Assembly: GCF_024806495.1 (NCBI RefSeq)
Contig: NZ_JANUFF010000006.1
Coordinates: 1-64,000, forward strand
Reading direction: 5' to 3'
Length of the DNA: 64,000 bases
From: Chryseobacterium sp. JUb7
GTDB lineage: Bacteria; Bacteroidota; Bacteroidia; Flavobacteriales; Weeksellaceae
Below, piece by piece: positions 37,403-44,964 of the stretch. The first letter of the stretch is position 1. Each line of letters opens with the position of its first letter. The position numbers were made by a program, and so were the translations under genes. The notes beneath the pieces are model-generated. The model did no database searches, had not been told where the DNA came from, and was given only the letters and a program-made list of their open reading frames with translations.

Positions 37403-37433
37403 TTTCAAAGAAAAGAAAAAAGTGCTATATTTG
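37403..37433 (+). promoter_or_regulatory. Promoter of tRNA-Arg
   Basis: TTTC (37,403-37,406) is 19 bp from TATATTTG (37,426-37,433), the latter a full match to the Bacteroidota -7 element. Transcription should begin about 20 bases before the tRNA. Confidence 0.6.
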
Positions 37434-37460
37434 CAAACCTTTAAACAACAAGGAAACAAC

Positions 37461-37534
37461 GGCCTCGTGGCGCAACTGAATAGCGCATCTGATTACGGCT
37501 CAGAAGGTTACAGGTTTGAATCCTGTCGAGGTCA
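37461..37534 (+). tRNA. tRNA-Arg (anticodon ACG)
   Basis: A full cloverleaf is seen: acceptor GGCCTCG with CGAGGTC, D stem GCGC/GCGC, anticodon stem TCTGA/TCAGA around loop TTACGGC (anticodon ACG), T stem ACAGG/CCTGT around TTTGAAT, then a discriminator A. The A34 anticodon is normally read as inosine and needs tRNA adenosine deaminase. The 3' half overlaps the recombinase gene on the other strand, which marks it as the integration target of the element to the right. Confidence 0.95.
37500..37534. other. Probable attachment site in the tRNA-Arg 3' half
   Basis: Core genes end and the recombinase begins here, and the recombinase stop codon (37,500-37,502) lies inside the tRNA anticodon stem. 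The layout is typical of integration at a tRNA 3' end. No second copy was seen in the window, so the other junction is outside it. Serine recombinases often share only very short cores, so the exact point of crossover is not defined. Confidence 0.5.
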
Positions 37535-39071
37535 CAAGACGGGGGTTTAAATTTTTCGAATTTAAATCCCCTTTTTTTTGCTTAGATAACTCCCTCCTAA
37601 TCAGGAAGATAATATCAACAAAAGAGTTGATTTTGCTAGTTTGAAAATCGCTTCCATCAAAAATTATCTTTTCAGGGTATATCAAACTTACAATTGCGCG
37701 CTTGTCTATAGGGCTAGCATTTATATACCGCTCTGAAATATTTCCAACTATTTTTAGTGCTTTGCCAATTTTATCTTCTACGCCTTCTTTTCGTTCTGAC
37801 TTTACCAACAGGCTAAGTTTATATTCAAGGTCATCCAGTTCGCCTTTATATCTATTTTTAATATCCCTAAAATCCTCTTCATCAATTTTGTCCGACAGGT
37901 ACATATCCCGCGCCTTACTAATTCTATCATTTAATTCACTAATTCTGCTCTTAAGAGTACTACGTTCACCATCAAAATTCTCAGAAGTAGACTTTGTATT
38001 TTTTACGATGATCTTCTTTAAGATTTCTAGGACTCCTGTCGGAAAATCATATTTGGAAAGCTCTTCTTTAAAAAGTTCGTTAACTTTATCAGAATGGTGT
38101 CTAAATCCACAGGCTGTGGTACAATGATAATAGTAATAGTGTTTTGTGTGCCCCTTTGAACTACTCGCCGTCAGATTCTTCCCACAATTAGGACAAAGCA
38201 GAAGACCACGGAGAGGATATCTTTCTTCATTGATTATCCTTCCTCCCGGCAATCTGAGATCTTTTGTACCTTTCTTTTTCAGGACATGCTGAACTTTTAA
38301 AAACAACTCTTCCGAAATTAATGCCTCATGTTTACCCGGCACAATATCCTCCTCTTCATTTTTATAAGCACGCACATATATTTTACCACAATAAGTAACA
38401 TTCCTCAGTGCAACCATAAAAGCATTACTAGAAATATTTTTACCCTCTCTCTTATTCATTTCCACTCTTACCTTTGCGGTTGGGAGATGGCCTTTTGCCA
38501 CTTGTTCAAAAGCCCAAATTATATTCGAAGCTTCTGGTTGTTTAACGGCAACATACTTTCTTCCATCCTCAGTACACTTGTTTACATAACCGTAAGGGGC
38601 TATTCCCATCAACCGCCCCTCCTTAATTGCACGTCGCATTCCATTGGTCACGTTTAGAGCTCTCCTATCATTCTCAACTTCAGGAGTTGACAAGTAAATA
38701 GCCAAGAGCACTTTATTTTCGGGTATACTTAGATCCAATGGCTGTTCAATCGCCTGAGGTAATATATTATTTTTTTTAAGGTGTCCAATCATTTGGTAGG
38801 CTTCGGAGGTATTCCTGCTGAATCTGTCCCATTTAGTAAACAAAATTAAGCGCTCCTCGCGATATCCGCGGCTCCTTTTGAAGCTTTGTAGATAATTTTT
38901 CCACTGGGGCCGATCAAAACTTTTCGCAGAATGGTCTTCGAAAATTACTCTGTCGATCGTAATAGCTAGCCTATCACAATGAAGACGCAAACGCTCTTCC
39001 TGGTCCCTCTGCGAGTACCCCTTATCTGCCTGTTCGTCTGTCGATACTCGGATATATAAATCTGCGATCAT
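37500..39071 (-). CDS. Large serine recombinase (integrase of the element)
   Basis: The 523-residue protein has a resolvase-type N-terminal domain with YIRVSTDEQ (nucleophile Ser10), FTKWDRFSRN (about 78-87) and EVENDRR (131-137), a recombinase domain (about 165-265), a zinc ribbon with Cys293, Cys296, Cys317 and Cys321, a coiled coil (about 365-425) and a basic tail. Such enzymes integrate and excise elements without RecA. The last 25 or so residues come from the tRNA terminator palindrome and the tRNA gene read backwards (TGFKPVTF at the end), so its C-terminus may change on integration. It is the first gene of the element and points out of it. Confidence 0.93.
   Translation of the reverse strand: MIADLYIRVSTDEQADKGYSQRDQEERLRLHCDRLAITIDRVIFEDHSAKSFDRPQWKNYLQSFKRSRGYREERLILFTKWDRFSRNTSEAYQMIGHLKKNNILPQAIEQPLDLSIPENKVLLAIYLSTPEVENDRRALNVTNGMRRAIKEGRLMGIAPYGYVNKCTEDGRKYVAVKQPEASNIIWAFEQVAKGHLPTAKVRVEMNKREGKNISSNAFMVALRNVTYCGKIYVRAYKNEEEDIVPGKHEALISEELFLKVQHVLKKKGTKDLRLPGGRIINEERYPLRGLLLCPNCGKNLTASSSKGHTKHYYYYHCTTACGFRHHSDKVNELFKEELSKYDFPTGVLEILKKIIVKNTKSTSENFDGERSTLKSRISELNDRISKARDMYLSDKIDEEDFRDIKNRYKGELDDLEYKLSLLVKSERKEGVEDKIGKALKIVGNISERYINASPIDKRAIVSLIYPEKIIFDGSDFQTSKINSFVDIIFLIRRELSKQKKGDLNSKNLNPRLVTSTGFKPVTF
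37541..37579 (+). terminator. Intrinsic terminator of tRNA-Arg
   Basis: A 13-bp stem (37,541-37,553 with 37,559-37,571, one G-T wobble) is followed by eight T residues. It lies 6 bases after the tRNA. The palindrome is also read as codons of the recombinase on the other strand. Confidence 0.9.
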
Positions 39072-39184
39072 AATTCAGTTATTTAATTTGGTAATGAAAT
39101 TAGAAGTGCCAACAAGAGAATAGCAACCGTCTGATCCTTAAAAATTTACTAGAAAATCTAATTACACAAAATTACAAAAAACTT

Positions 39185-39415
39185 TTAATCGGGAGAGAAT
39201 ATTTCCTTGATGGTGATCCTTGCCAATAGATGCAAAAACTCCATGATTTTTATTGCTTCCTCTTCATCCACATCAATACCTGCCTCTTTTAGCATTATCA
39301 TTGACTGTTCAATGGGCAACTCATCTAATTTCATAAGGTGGTCAAGTCCAATATCTTTCAAATTTGAACCATTCCCACTATAGCTGCTTCCATTTCTTCC
39401 TTTTTTTGTAGCCAT
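39185..39415 (-). CDS. Small hypothetical protein of the element
   Basis: The 76-residue protein begins with a Gly/Ser/Asn-rich stretch (KKGRNGSSYSGNGSN) and continues with two predicted helices (LDHLMKLDELPIEQSMIMLKEAG and EEEAIKIMEFLHLLARITIKEIF). No DNA-binding motif is seen. It is 113 bases upstream of the recombinase on the same strand and may be co-expressed; a control role for the recombinase is only a guess. Confidence 0.6.
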   Translation of the reverse strand: MATKKGRNGSSYSGNGSNLKDIGLDHLMKLDELPIEQSMIMLKEAGIDVDEEEAIKIMEFLHLLARITIKEIFSPD

Positions 39416-39590
39416 TCTGCATAATTATTTTCGGAATCGAAAAATTACCAACATTGCATGGCCAACATCTAAATCAGTGTAAAACTTACCTTAAATAACC
39501 TAAACTTTCCTAATAATCTCTGTATAATGCAAAAGCATGGTTTGTATTAATTATCGCCAAGAATTGCTAAATTTATATAGGCGAATAGTA

Positions 39591-39845
39591 ATGTTATATA
39601 AAATGGGGAATGTGTTCGAGAACAGTAAGTTTGAAATCGAGGTCAATGGCTTAAAAGTTGTTGTAATTGAACACACTTTAAGGGATCAGCAAATTTTTCG
39701 TCTCGTTTTTGACGATAATAGAGCTCCCTTGGTTATAACTTCAGCCAAAACGTGGGCAGGTGAAGTATGGACAAGTATTCCTCAAGGAAGACAAAAAGAG
39801 GCGGAGCTATTCGGTAAAGAAATTAGTAAACATTTAAAAACTTAA
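39591..39845 (+). CDS. Small hypothetical protein upstream of the SRAP gene
   Basis: The protein is 84 residues from the ATG at 39,591, which is preceded by an AGG about 10 bases upstream; an ATG at 39,537 in frame would add 18 residues. The chain alternates strands (FEIEVNGLKVVVIEHTL, IFRLVFDDNRAPLVITSA) and ends in a helix with Lys (KEAELFGKEISKHLK). I do not recognise the family. It is 4 bases before the SRAP gene, so they are probably co-transcribed. Confidence 0.65.
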   Translation: MLYKMGNVFENSKFEIEVNGLKVVVIEHTLRDQQIFRLVFDDNRAPLVITSAKTWAGEVWTSIPQGRQKEAELFGKEISKHLKT

Positions 39846-39849
39846 TCAT

Positions 39850-40677
39850 ATGTGTTATTACAACGGACAACGAGTTTCAAGAGACGAATTCATTCGCTTG
39901 ATGGATCTGGAAAAGGCAGTAATGAATTATGATTTTTTAGATCAAGAAATACACGAAGGCTTTAATTACGGAAATATTGCTGTTTTACGCCCAACGGAAG
40001 ATAAATGCAATTTCGATATCGTCCAAATGGAATGGGGATTTATCCCTTCTTATACAAAAAACAGAGAAGATGTTAAGAAAATGCGTTTTGGCTACAAAGA
40101 TGGGAACGGAAAATGGCACCAGGCTTACACAACATTAAATGCAAAAGGTGAAGAGCTGCTTATGAAGGATGAAAATACAGGTCGTGAAAAAATGTTTAGG
40201 AAAGCGGCGCTGGAAAGAAGATGTTTAATACTGTCAAGTGAATTTTATGAGTGGAGACATCTTTACCGTCTAAACAAGAGAACTAATCAACCGCTCAAAA
40301 CAGCAGATAAATATCCTTATCACATCGGTCTCAAAAACAAGGATTATTTTTTTATTGCTGCAATCTGGCAAAATTGGATTGATAAGGATACAGGAGAAAC
40401 GGTGGATACCGTGGCTCTAGTAACAACAGAAGCAAATCCTCTAATGAGACAAATTCATAACTCTAAAAATCGTATGCCTACTATGTTGCCAGATGAACTT
40501 GCATGGGAATGGATGATGCAAGATCTTAGTGAGGAACGAATAATGGAACTTGCAACCTATCAGATCAACACTTCTGAAATGGAAGCATATACAATTGAAA
40601 AAGATTTCAGAACGACTGGAACGCCGACAAAAGCATTTGTATATGCGGATGTCCCTGAACTTACATATGAGATCTAA
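39850..40677 (+). CDS. SRAP domain protein (YedK/HMCES-like)
   Basis: The 275-residue protein starts with Met-Cys2, and Cys2 is the crosslinking nucleophile of this family once Met is removed. Other conserved residues are Asn97 (TTLNAKGE), Glu134 (FYEW) and His203 (IHNSKNRMP). SRAP proteins bind single-stranded DNA and form a thiazolidine link with abasic sites, shielding them from cleavage. Compared with YedK it has an insertion of about 30 residues after FYEW. It is convergent with the AlkB gene, so DNA damage genes meet here. Confidence 0.93.
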   Translation: MCYYNGQRVSRDEFIRLMDLEKAVMNYDFLDQEIHEGFNYGNIAVLRPTEDKCNFDIVQMEWGFIPSYTKNREDVKKMRFGYKDGNGKWHQAYTTLNAKGEELLMKDENTGREKMFRKAALERRCLILSSEFYEWRHLYRLNKRTNQPLKTADKYPYHIGLKNKDYFFIAAIWQNWIDKDTGETVDTVALVTTEANPLMRQIHNSKNRMPTMLPDELAWEWMMQDLSEERIMELATYQINTSEMEAYTIEKDFRTTGTPTKAFVYADVPELTYEI

Positions 40678-40775
40678 AATGTATTGTTTCAATTAGAGCA
40701 AGACGTCGAAAATTACAAATCGTCTAAGGGACCTTATTAAACTTTGCAAAGTTACATTCTACGTGGAAATTACTT

Positions 40776-41402
40776 TTAAAAAATTACTTTTCTAAAAGTA
40801 AGTGAGATCCGGGTGCTTCTTGGAAAATTTTGCCCCTTATATTCATCTGATTTTCTACCTGCAATTCCGTGACTCCAACCATACCGTGCTTCACCAGACA
40901 TCACCAAAAGACTTCTTGGTTCCAGTAGCAATCCCATCACATCCTTGCTTTGGACGTTGACAAAATCCATAAGACATGTGGAACCCAAACTCAATGAAAA
41001 AATTGTTTCGTCAAAACAGGGTTGACAGTCCACGTGATTTGCAATCCCTTGTCCAGGTAAGTATTCATTAACAATAAGCTGATCTGGATCTTTCTTTATT
41101 AAATTCTCTCTACTTATCCTTTTTATGAATGGTGCAGCCCACTCAGGTAGATCCCCAAGATACATGGAATAATTCAGCGCACGAGCTCTATAATCATATT
41201 TATAGCCATAGTGCTGAACTCGTCTTTTCAAATCGTTCAACCAAGGTGCGCTATTGACTGCATTTATCAGGTTTTTCTCCTCTGCACATGTTATAAAATT
41301 CGGAATATACTTCAGTCCATTTATAGCACTAAGGTTAACGCCTTCATTTATAGAAGGAATATCATCCCAGTTTTCAGGTACTGGGTTAAATAGATCGTAC
41401 AT
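40776..41402 (-). CDS. AlkB-like 2-oxoglutarate/Fe(II) dioxygenase, ALKBH8-like
   Basis: The 208-residue protein has all the AlkB-superfamily residues: His123-x-Asp125 (NHVD), distal His178 (WSHGI) and the arginines of RSTRISLTFR (198 and 204). The motifs VNEYLPGQGIANHVD, SLSLGSTCLMDF and RSLLVMSGEARYGWSHGI look more like those of ALKBH8, which hydroxylates tRNA wobble uridines, than of E. coli AlkB. Many bacterial AlkB relatives share this pattern, so tRNA as a target is a hypothesis. It is the last gene of a four-gene operon, 2 bases after a methyltransferase-like gene. Confidence 0.88.
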   Translation of the reverse strand: MYDLFNPVPENWDDIPSINEGVNLSAINGLKYIPNFITCAEEKNLINAVNSAPWLNDLKRRVQHYGYKYDYRARALNYSMYLGDLPEWAAPFIKRISRENLIKKDPDQLIVNEYLPGQGIANHVDCQPCFDETIFSLSLGSTCLMDFVNVQSKDVMGLLLEPRSLLVMSGEARYGWSHGIAGRKSDEYKGQNFPRSTRISLTFRKVIF

Positions 41403-41404
41403 CC

Positions 41405-42865
41405 TTATAATAATTCTAAAATTTCAAATGCTACCGTTTCTTCTGTAGGCGGGTGGTAGCTGTTTCGCCTATTATTGTACCGAACAAGTGAACTCTCTCC
41501 AAAGAGAACCTTAAAATCGCCGAGAAAGCCTTTAAATGCATTATACTTCACATTTTTAGAATGCTCAGTCGTATTCTGAAACAGAATATAAAATGGGATG
41601 TCTTCTTTTGCCCTTCTAATATTCATTACATCATGGGCCAGTTCCTCCTCATCCAGACTGTCACTTGCAAAAAGATAACAGGTATTGATATAGATACTAT
41701 TAGCATTGCTAAGTAACTCGTAATCTATATTCCCGAGCCGCTTTATATACATAACCGAACCATCATTCAAATAAACCTCATTAGTCATCATATTTGCAGC
41801 CTCTTCCCGCATGGATTTATAATAATCTACACCAAAGTAATCAAACGAAACTGAATCGCCATTTATTGCATGCAGATGATCAATAAGTGCAATTGCAGAC
41901 GTAGCAGGTCCACAGCCGACATCAATAAATTTTATACGGCCGTTCGTCTGGTGAAAATTGTGAATACGGTTAAATCGTTCAAGTAAGTGCAAAGTCGAAT
42001 AATAATGTTTTCTCATATTAAAATATGAGTAAAGTTTGACGATATCATTTGCTGTCAGACTTCCATAAGTATTATCAAAATGTGCCTGTCCAAAATTAAT
42101 GATCTTTTTTCGGATCGTATATGTGTCATAACCTAATAAGACCTGATACCAAACTGTGTCTTCGTGCGTCCTGATATAGCGCAAAAACTTATCTTCAAAA
42201 AGCTCTTCTGCGAACACAGAAGGTTCGTAAATTTTTTCTATTCCTTCTCCGATTACTACCTCGGCAGTAAACTGGTGTTTATTCTGTTGATAGATATTTA
42301 ATAACTGATACTTTTCAATTAATTCATCATTCTCAAATAACTGCTGGAATTGTTCCTTCAATTCATGATGATTCAACCTTTCCAGCAGAGCAACCGTCTC
42401 TAAGTAATATGAATGAAGATCACGTAATACATCATTTTCGTAATCTTCGTCACCATCCGTAATTGCAGCTGATAGCTTTACAACGTAATTTTCGAAAAGC
42501 TTACAATGGGAATCAGCACTAAGATATAGCTTGTGGTGCAACCACGATTTTAACCTGTTTTTAAAAATATTCTCTGTTAAATGATTCGAGCAGTTGGATA
42601 CAAGCCCCTTATTGTTTGCTTTTTTAAAATACAGTCCCAATTCCTTATACAAAAACTGAATTTCGTTTGATTCCTCCTCGTCTTGTGGCAACTGCAAAAC
42701 TCCAAGGTGTACCAGAATTGATGAACACCTATCAGTATTATCCTTAGTAATATCTAGATTAATAAACATCAACTTAAGGAGATTTCTGTTGCCAGAAATA
42801 AACTCAGTTATTTCTGCCGGGGTGGACTGAATAATCTTACCGCTAAAATCATTTAAATGTATCAT
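41405..42865 (-). CDS. SAM methyltransferase-like protein
   Basis: The 486-residue protein has a helical N-terminal region of about 300 residues that I do not recognise and a Rossmann domain with FIDVGCGPATSA (about residue 308), a standard SAM-binding motif I, followed by FDYFGVDYYKSM (motif II). Later motifs are weak (SIYINTCYLFASDS). The start overlaps the end of the upstream gene by 4 bases and its own stop is 2 bases before the AlkB gene. The pairing of AlkB with a methyltransferase recalls ALKBH8, where both act on one modification, but no homology beyond the fold is claimed. Confidence 0.78.
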   Translation of the reverse strand: MIHLNDFSGKIIQSTPAEITEFISGNRNLLKLMFINLDITKDNTDRCSSILVHLGVLQLPQDEEESNEIQFLYKELGLYFKKANNKGLVSNCSNHLTENIFKNRLKSWLHHKLYLSADSHCKLFENYVVKLSAAITDGDEDYENDVLRDLHSYYLETVALLERLNHHELKEQFQQLFENDELIEKYQLLNIYQQNKHQFTAEVVIGEGIEKIYEPSVFAEELFEDKFLRYIRTHEDTVWYQVLLGYDTYTIRKKIINFGQAHFDNTYGSLTANDIVKLYSYFNMRKHYYSTLHLLERFNRIHNFHQTNGRIKFIDVGCGPATSAIALIDHLHAINGDSVSFDYFGVDYYKSMREEAANMMTNEVYLNDGSVMYIKRLGNIDYELLSNANSIYINTCYLFASDSLDEEELAHDVMNIRRAKEDIPFYILFQNTTEHSKNVKYNAFKGFLGDFKVLFGESSLVRYNNRRNSYHPPTEETVAFEILELL

Positions 42866-44946
42866 TTAGTGTTCAATTTTTTAAAAAGTTGCAGTCTCTG
42901 CTGGATCTCCTGGATATCGATATTGTTTCTGTGATCGAGAAGATACCGATAAAGATCTGCTTTTGAAAAGCATGCCCTTTCAAAAATTGATCCTGCATGG
43001 CTAAAATCTGAAATTATCATTGGCTTGATGCTAATTCTTGCATGATGACAGAATACACCAAGATCAGAAATTAACGGAATCTCCTCTGACAACTTGGACA
43101 CCTCCTCTAAAACAGTATCAAAAGGATCATGGAATGAAATATTTTGATATAGCTTACCATACAACACAGTTTCAGCCATGCGGTAATTGTCCACAGGTCG
43201 CTTAATCATCGGTTTTTCATCTACCAGATTCTTTGGAACCCGAACTGGAATCTTCACCTTATTTTCTCCACCGTTAAATACGAATTGATAAACAAGTTCA
43301 ATAATAACATAATCAAACCTTGTTGTCAATGGAAATTTGATCGGAGGCTTGACCTTGATAAAATCAGAGATTGCTTCTGGCGGGCTGATTCGCTCATCCG
43401 TATTTTTTAAATTTTTATATCCATAGAAGTAACCTAATACTGCAAAGGCATATTCACCAAAACTATTTGAATAAACAGCTTCAATATCTTTTCTTGCAAT
43501 ATCAATATTGTTCAGATTTCCGTAGTTTCTTAAAAAGGCAAATACATACAGCTGCAACTGGGATTTAGACTTTGACTCATCTATCACCTTCAGAGCTTTC
43601 TTTCGCTCCAGATTTTTTGATAAAAGAGTAAGAATATTCTTCCTTAAACTCTCTGAATCTTCATTCACTGTATTCAGTAATTTCCCAAAATTTAATGTAT
43701 CCTCATCAGTAAAATTATCGTTGTTATTTACCCTAGAAAAAATCCATCTCAAAAGTTCTTTTTCAGGTGGGCATGAATCGTTGAATAAATAACCGTAAAA
43801 CTCTGATATTATATTCTTAGGAATTATTTCAGTACCGAAACTCTCATCTAAAACCTGCATTGCATAGAAGAAATGATTTGGTAAAGTCTTGTATATTTTG
43901 CTCTTTGCCGAAATCAGTAAATCATAATTGCGTACAAAAGCAAGTAGGCCAAGTATTCTGTCAAATTTATCTATTTTAGCACTGTAGTCCGTAACTTGTT
44001 CCCGCTTGATAGTCTTAATATCAAAACGCTGTTGCTTTTCCAGTTTTTGCACCAGGACCAGATCTTCGGGAATAAAGCCCCCGTTAAATACCAGCGCATC
44101 ATTTACTATAGAATCCTTTACGATCTGATCCTGTACAAGAATCGATTTTATTTTGCTGACAGGAAAGGGTGCCTCCAACAGAGCAAAATTCTCGTGAATC
44201 AAAAGAGTATCTATATTAAAACCTTCAAGATCTATCTCCAAAAGGATGTGATCAGCATATGAAGAATGTGATGGACTATTAACCAGGACCAGGAAATCCT
44301 TATTTATTGTCTGCAGATCAGGAAAAGCTCTATTTGCGATATATTTCGATGGAGAAACTATGCCCGAAGAAAAATAATGAAAGATATTACCATTATGGAT
44401 TTCCAGATAAACAGGTTTCCGGATATCAAACTTGACAATTGTTTGCTGCTTTTCATCATTAGCTGGCTCTTCCGAAACCTCTTTTGATAATCGTGACTTC
44501 TCTTTAACAGTATTCACCTGAGAACTTAGTTGCTCCGTTAACTCATCCTCGCTACTAATCTGACCTACCGTCGGGTAAGCCCATGTAACAACTTGCCCGC
44601 TTTCATATCCCTTTTCTTGAGAAGATATCCTGTCCTCCTTCGCAGAACTGTCATCCGCAGCTAAATTACTGTCTGATTTTACTTTGTTTGCCTCTCCAGC
44701 GTCTACCTGTTGTTTTAAAAACTTTTCCTGGGCAAGGTCGCTATTCCTCTCCAATTCCTCTGGATAAATTGGCACGTTCTTCACCTCATCTTCATTGGCT
44801 CCCTTTTGCTCGTATACTATCGTAGGATTAACATCATCAGTAGTATTAGATAGTGCCGTTTCTTCAAAAAGGCCATTTTCCGCACCCTGCTTTTTTTGAT
44901 CTTTCTTTGAAACAGATTTATTTCTTTTATTCGCTTTAGCCATCAC
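42862..44946 (-). CDS. Unknown 694-residue protein of the AlkB operon
   Basis: No family is recognised. Residues 1-165 are highly charged and low in complexity (Lys-rich start, then Glu, Asp, Ser), so disordered. The rest is a folded alternation of strands and helices with KPVYLEIHNGNIFHYF (about 175-190), a Leu-rich helical middle (300-520) and a helical C-terminus. Start may be either of two adjacent ATGs. It is coupled to the methyltransferase gene by a 4-base ATGA overlap and follows the helicase gene at 18 bases. The disordered arm could bind nucleic acid or another protein. Confidence 0.75.
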   Translation of the reverse strand: MMAKANKRNKSVSKKDQKKQGAENGLFEETALSNTTDDVNPTIVYEQKGANEDEVKNVPIYPEELERNSDLAQEKFLKQQVDAGEANKVKSDSNLAADDSSAKEDRISSQEKGYESGQVVTWAYPTVGQISSEDELTEQLSSQVNTVKEKSRLSKEVSEEPANDEKQQTIVKFDIRKPVYLEIHNGNIFHYFSSGIVSPSKYIANRAFPDLQTINKDFLVLVNSPSHSSYADHILLEIDLEGFNIDTLLIHENFALLEAPFPVSKIKSILVQDQIVKDSIVNDALVFNGGFIPEDLVLVQKLEKQQRFDIKTIKREQVTDYSAKIDKFDRILGLLAFVRNYDLLISAKSKIYKTLPNHFFYAMQVLDESFGTEIIPKNIISEFYGYLFNDSCPPEKELLRWIFSRVNNNDNFTDEDTLNFGKLLNTVNEDSESLRKNILTLLSKNLERKKALKVIDESKSKSQLQLYVFAFLRNYGNLNNIDIARKDIEAVYSNSFGEYAFAVLGYFYGYKNLKNTDERISPPEAISDFIKVKPPIKFPLTTRFDYVIIELVYQFVFNGGENKVKIPVRVPKNLVDEKPMIKRPVDNYRMAETVLYGKLYQNISFHDPFDTVLEEVSKLSEEIPLISDLGVFCHHARISIKPMIISDFSHAGSIFERACFSKADLYRYLLDHRNNIDIQEIQQRLQLFKKLNTK

Positions 44947-44964
44947 TAGTCTTTCTTTTTTGAA

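Noticed and set aside
40741..40752. Palindrome ACTTTGCAAAGT between the SRAP and AlkB genes
   Set aside because: A 12-bp palindrome without T run or repetition is expected by chance in AT-rich DNA; kept only as a note.
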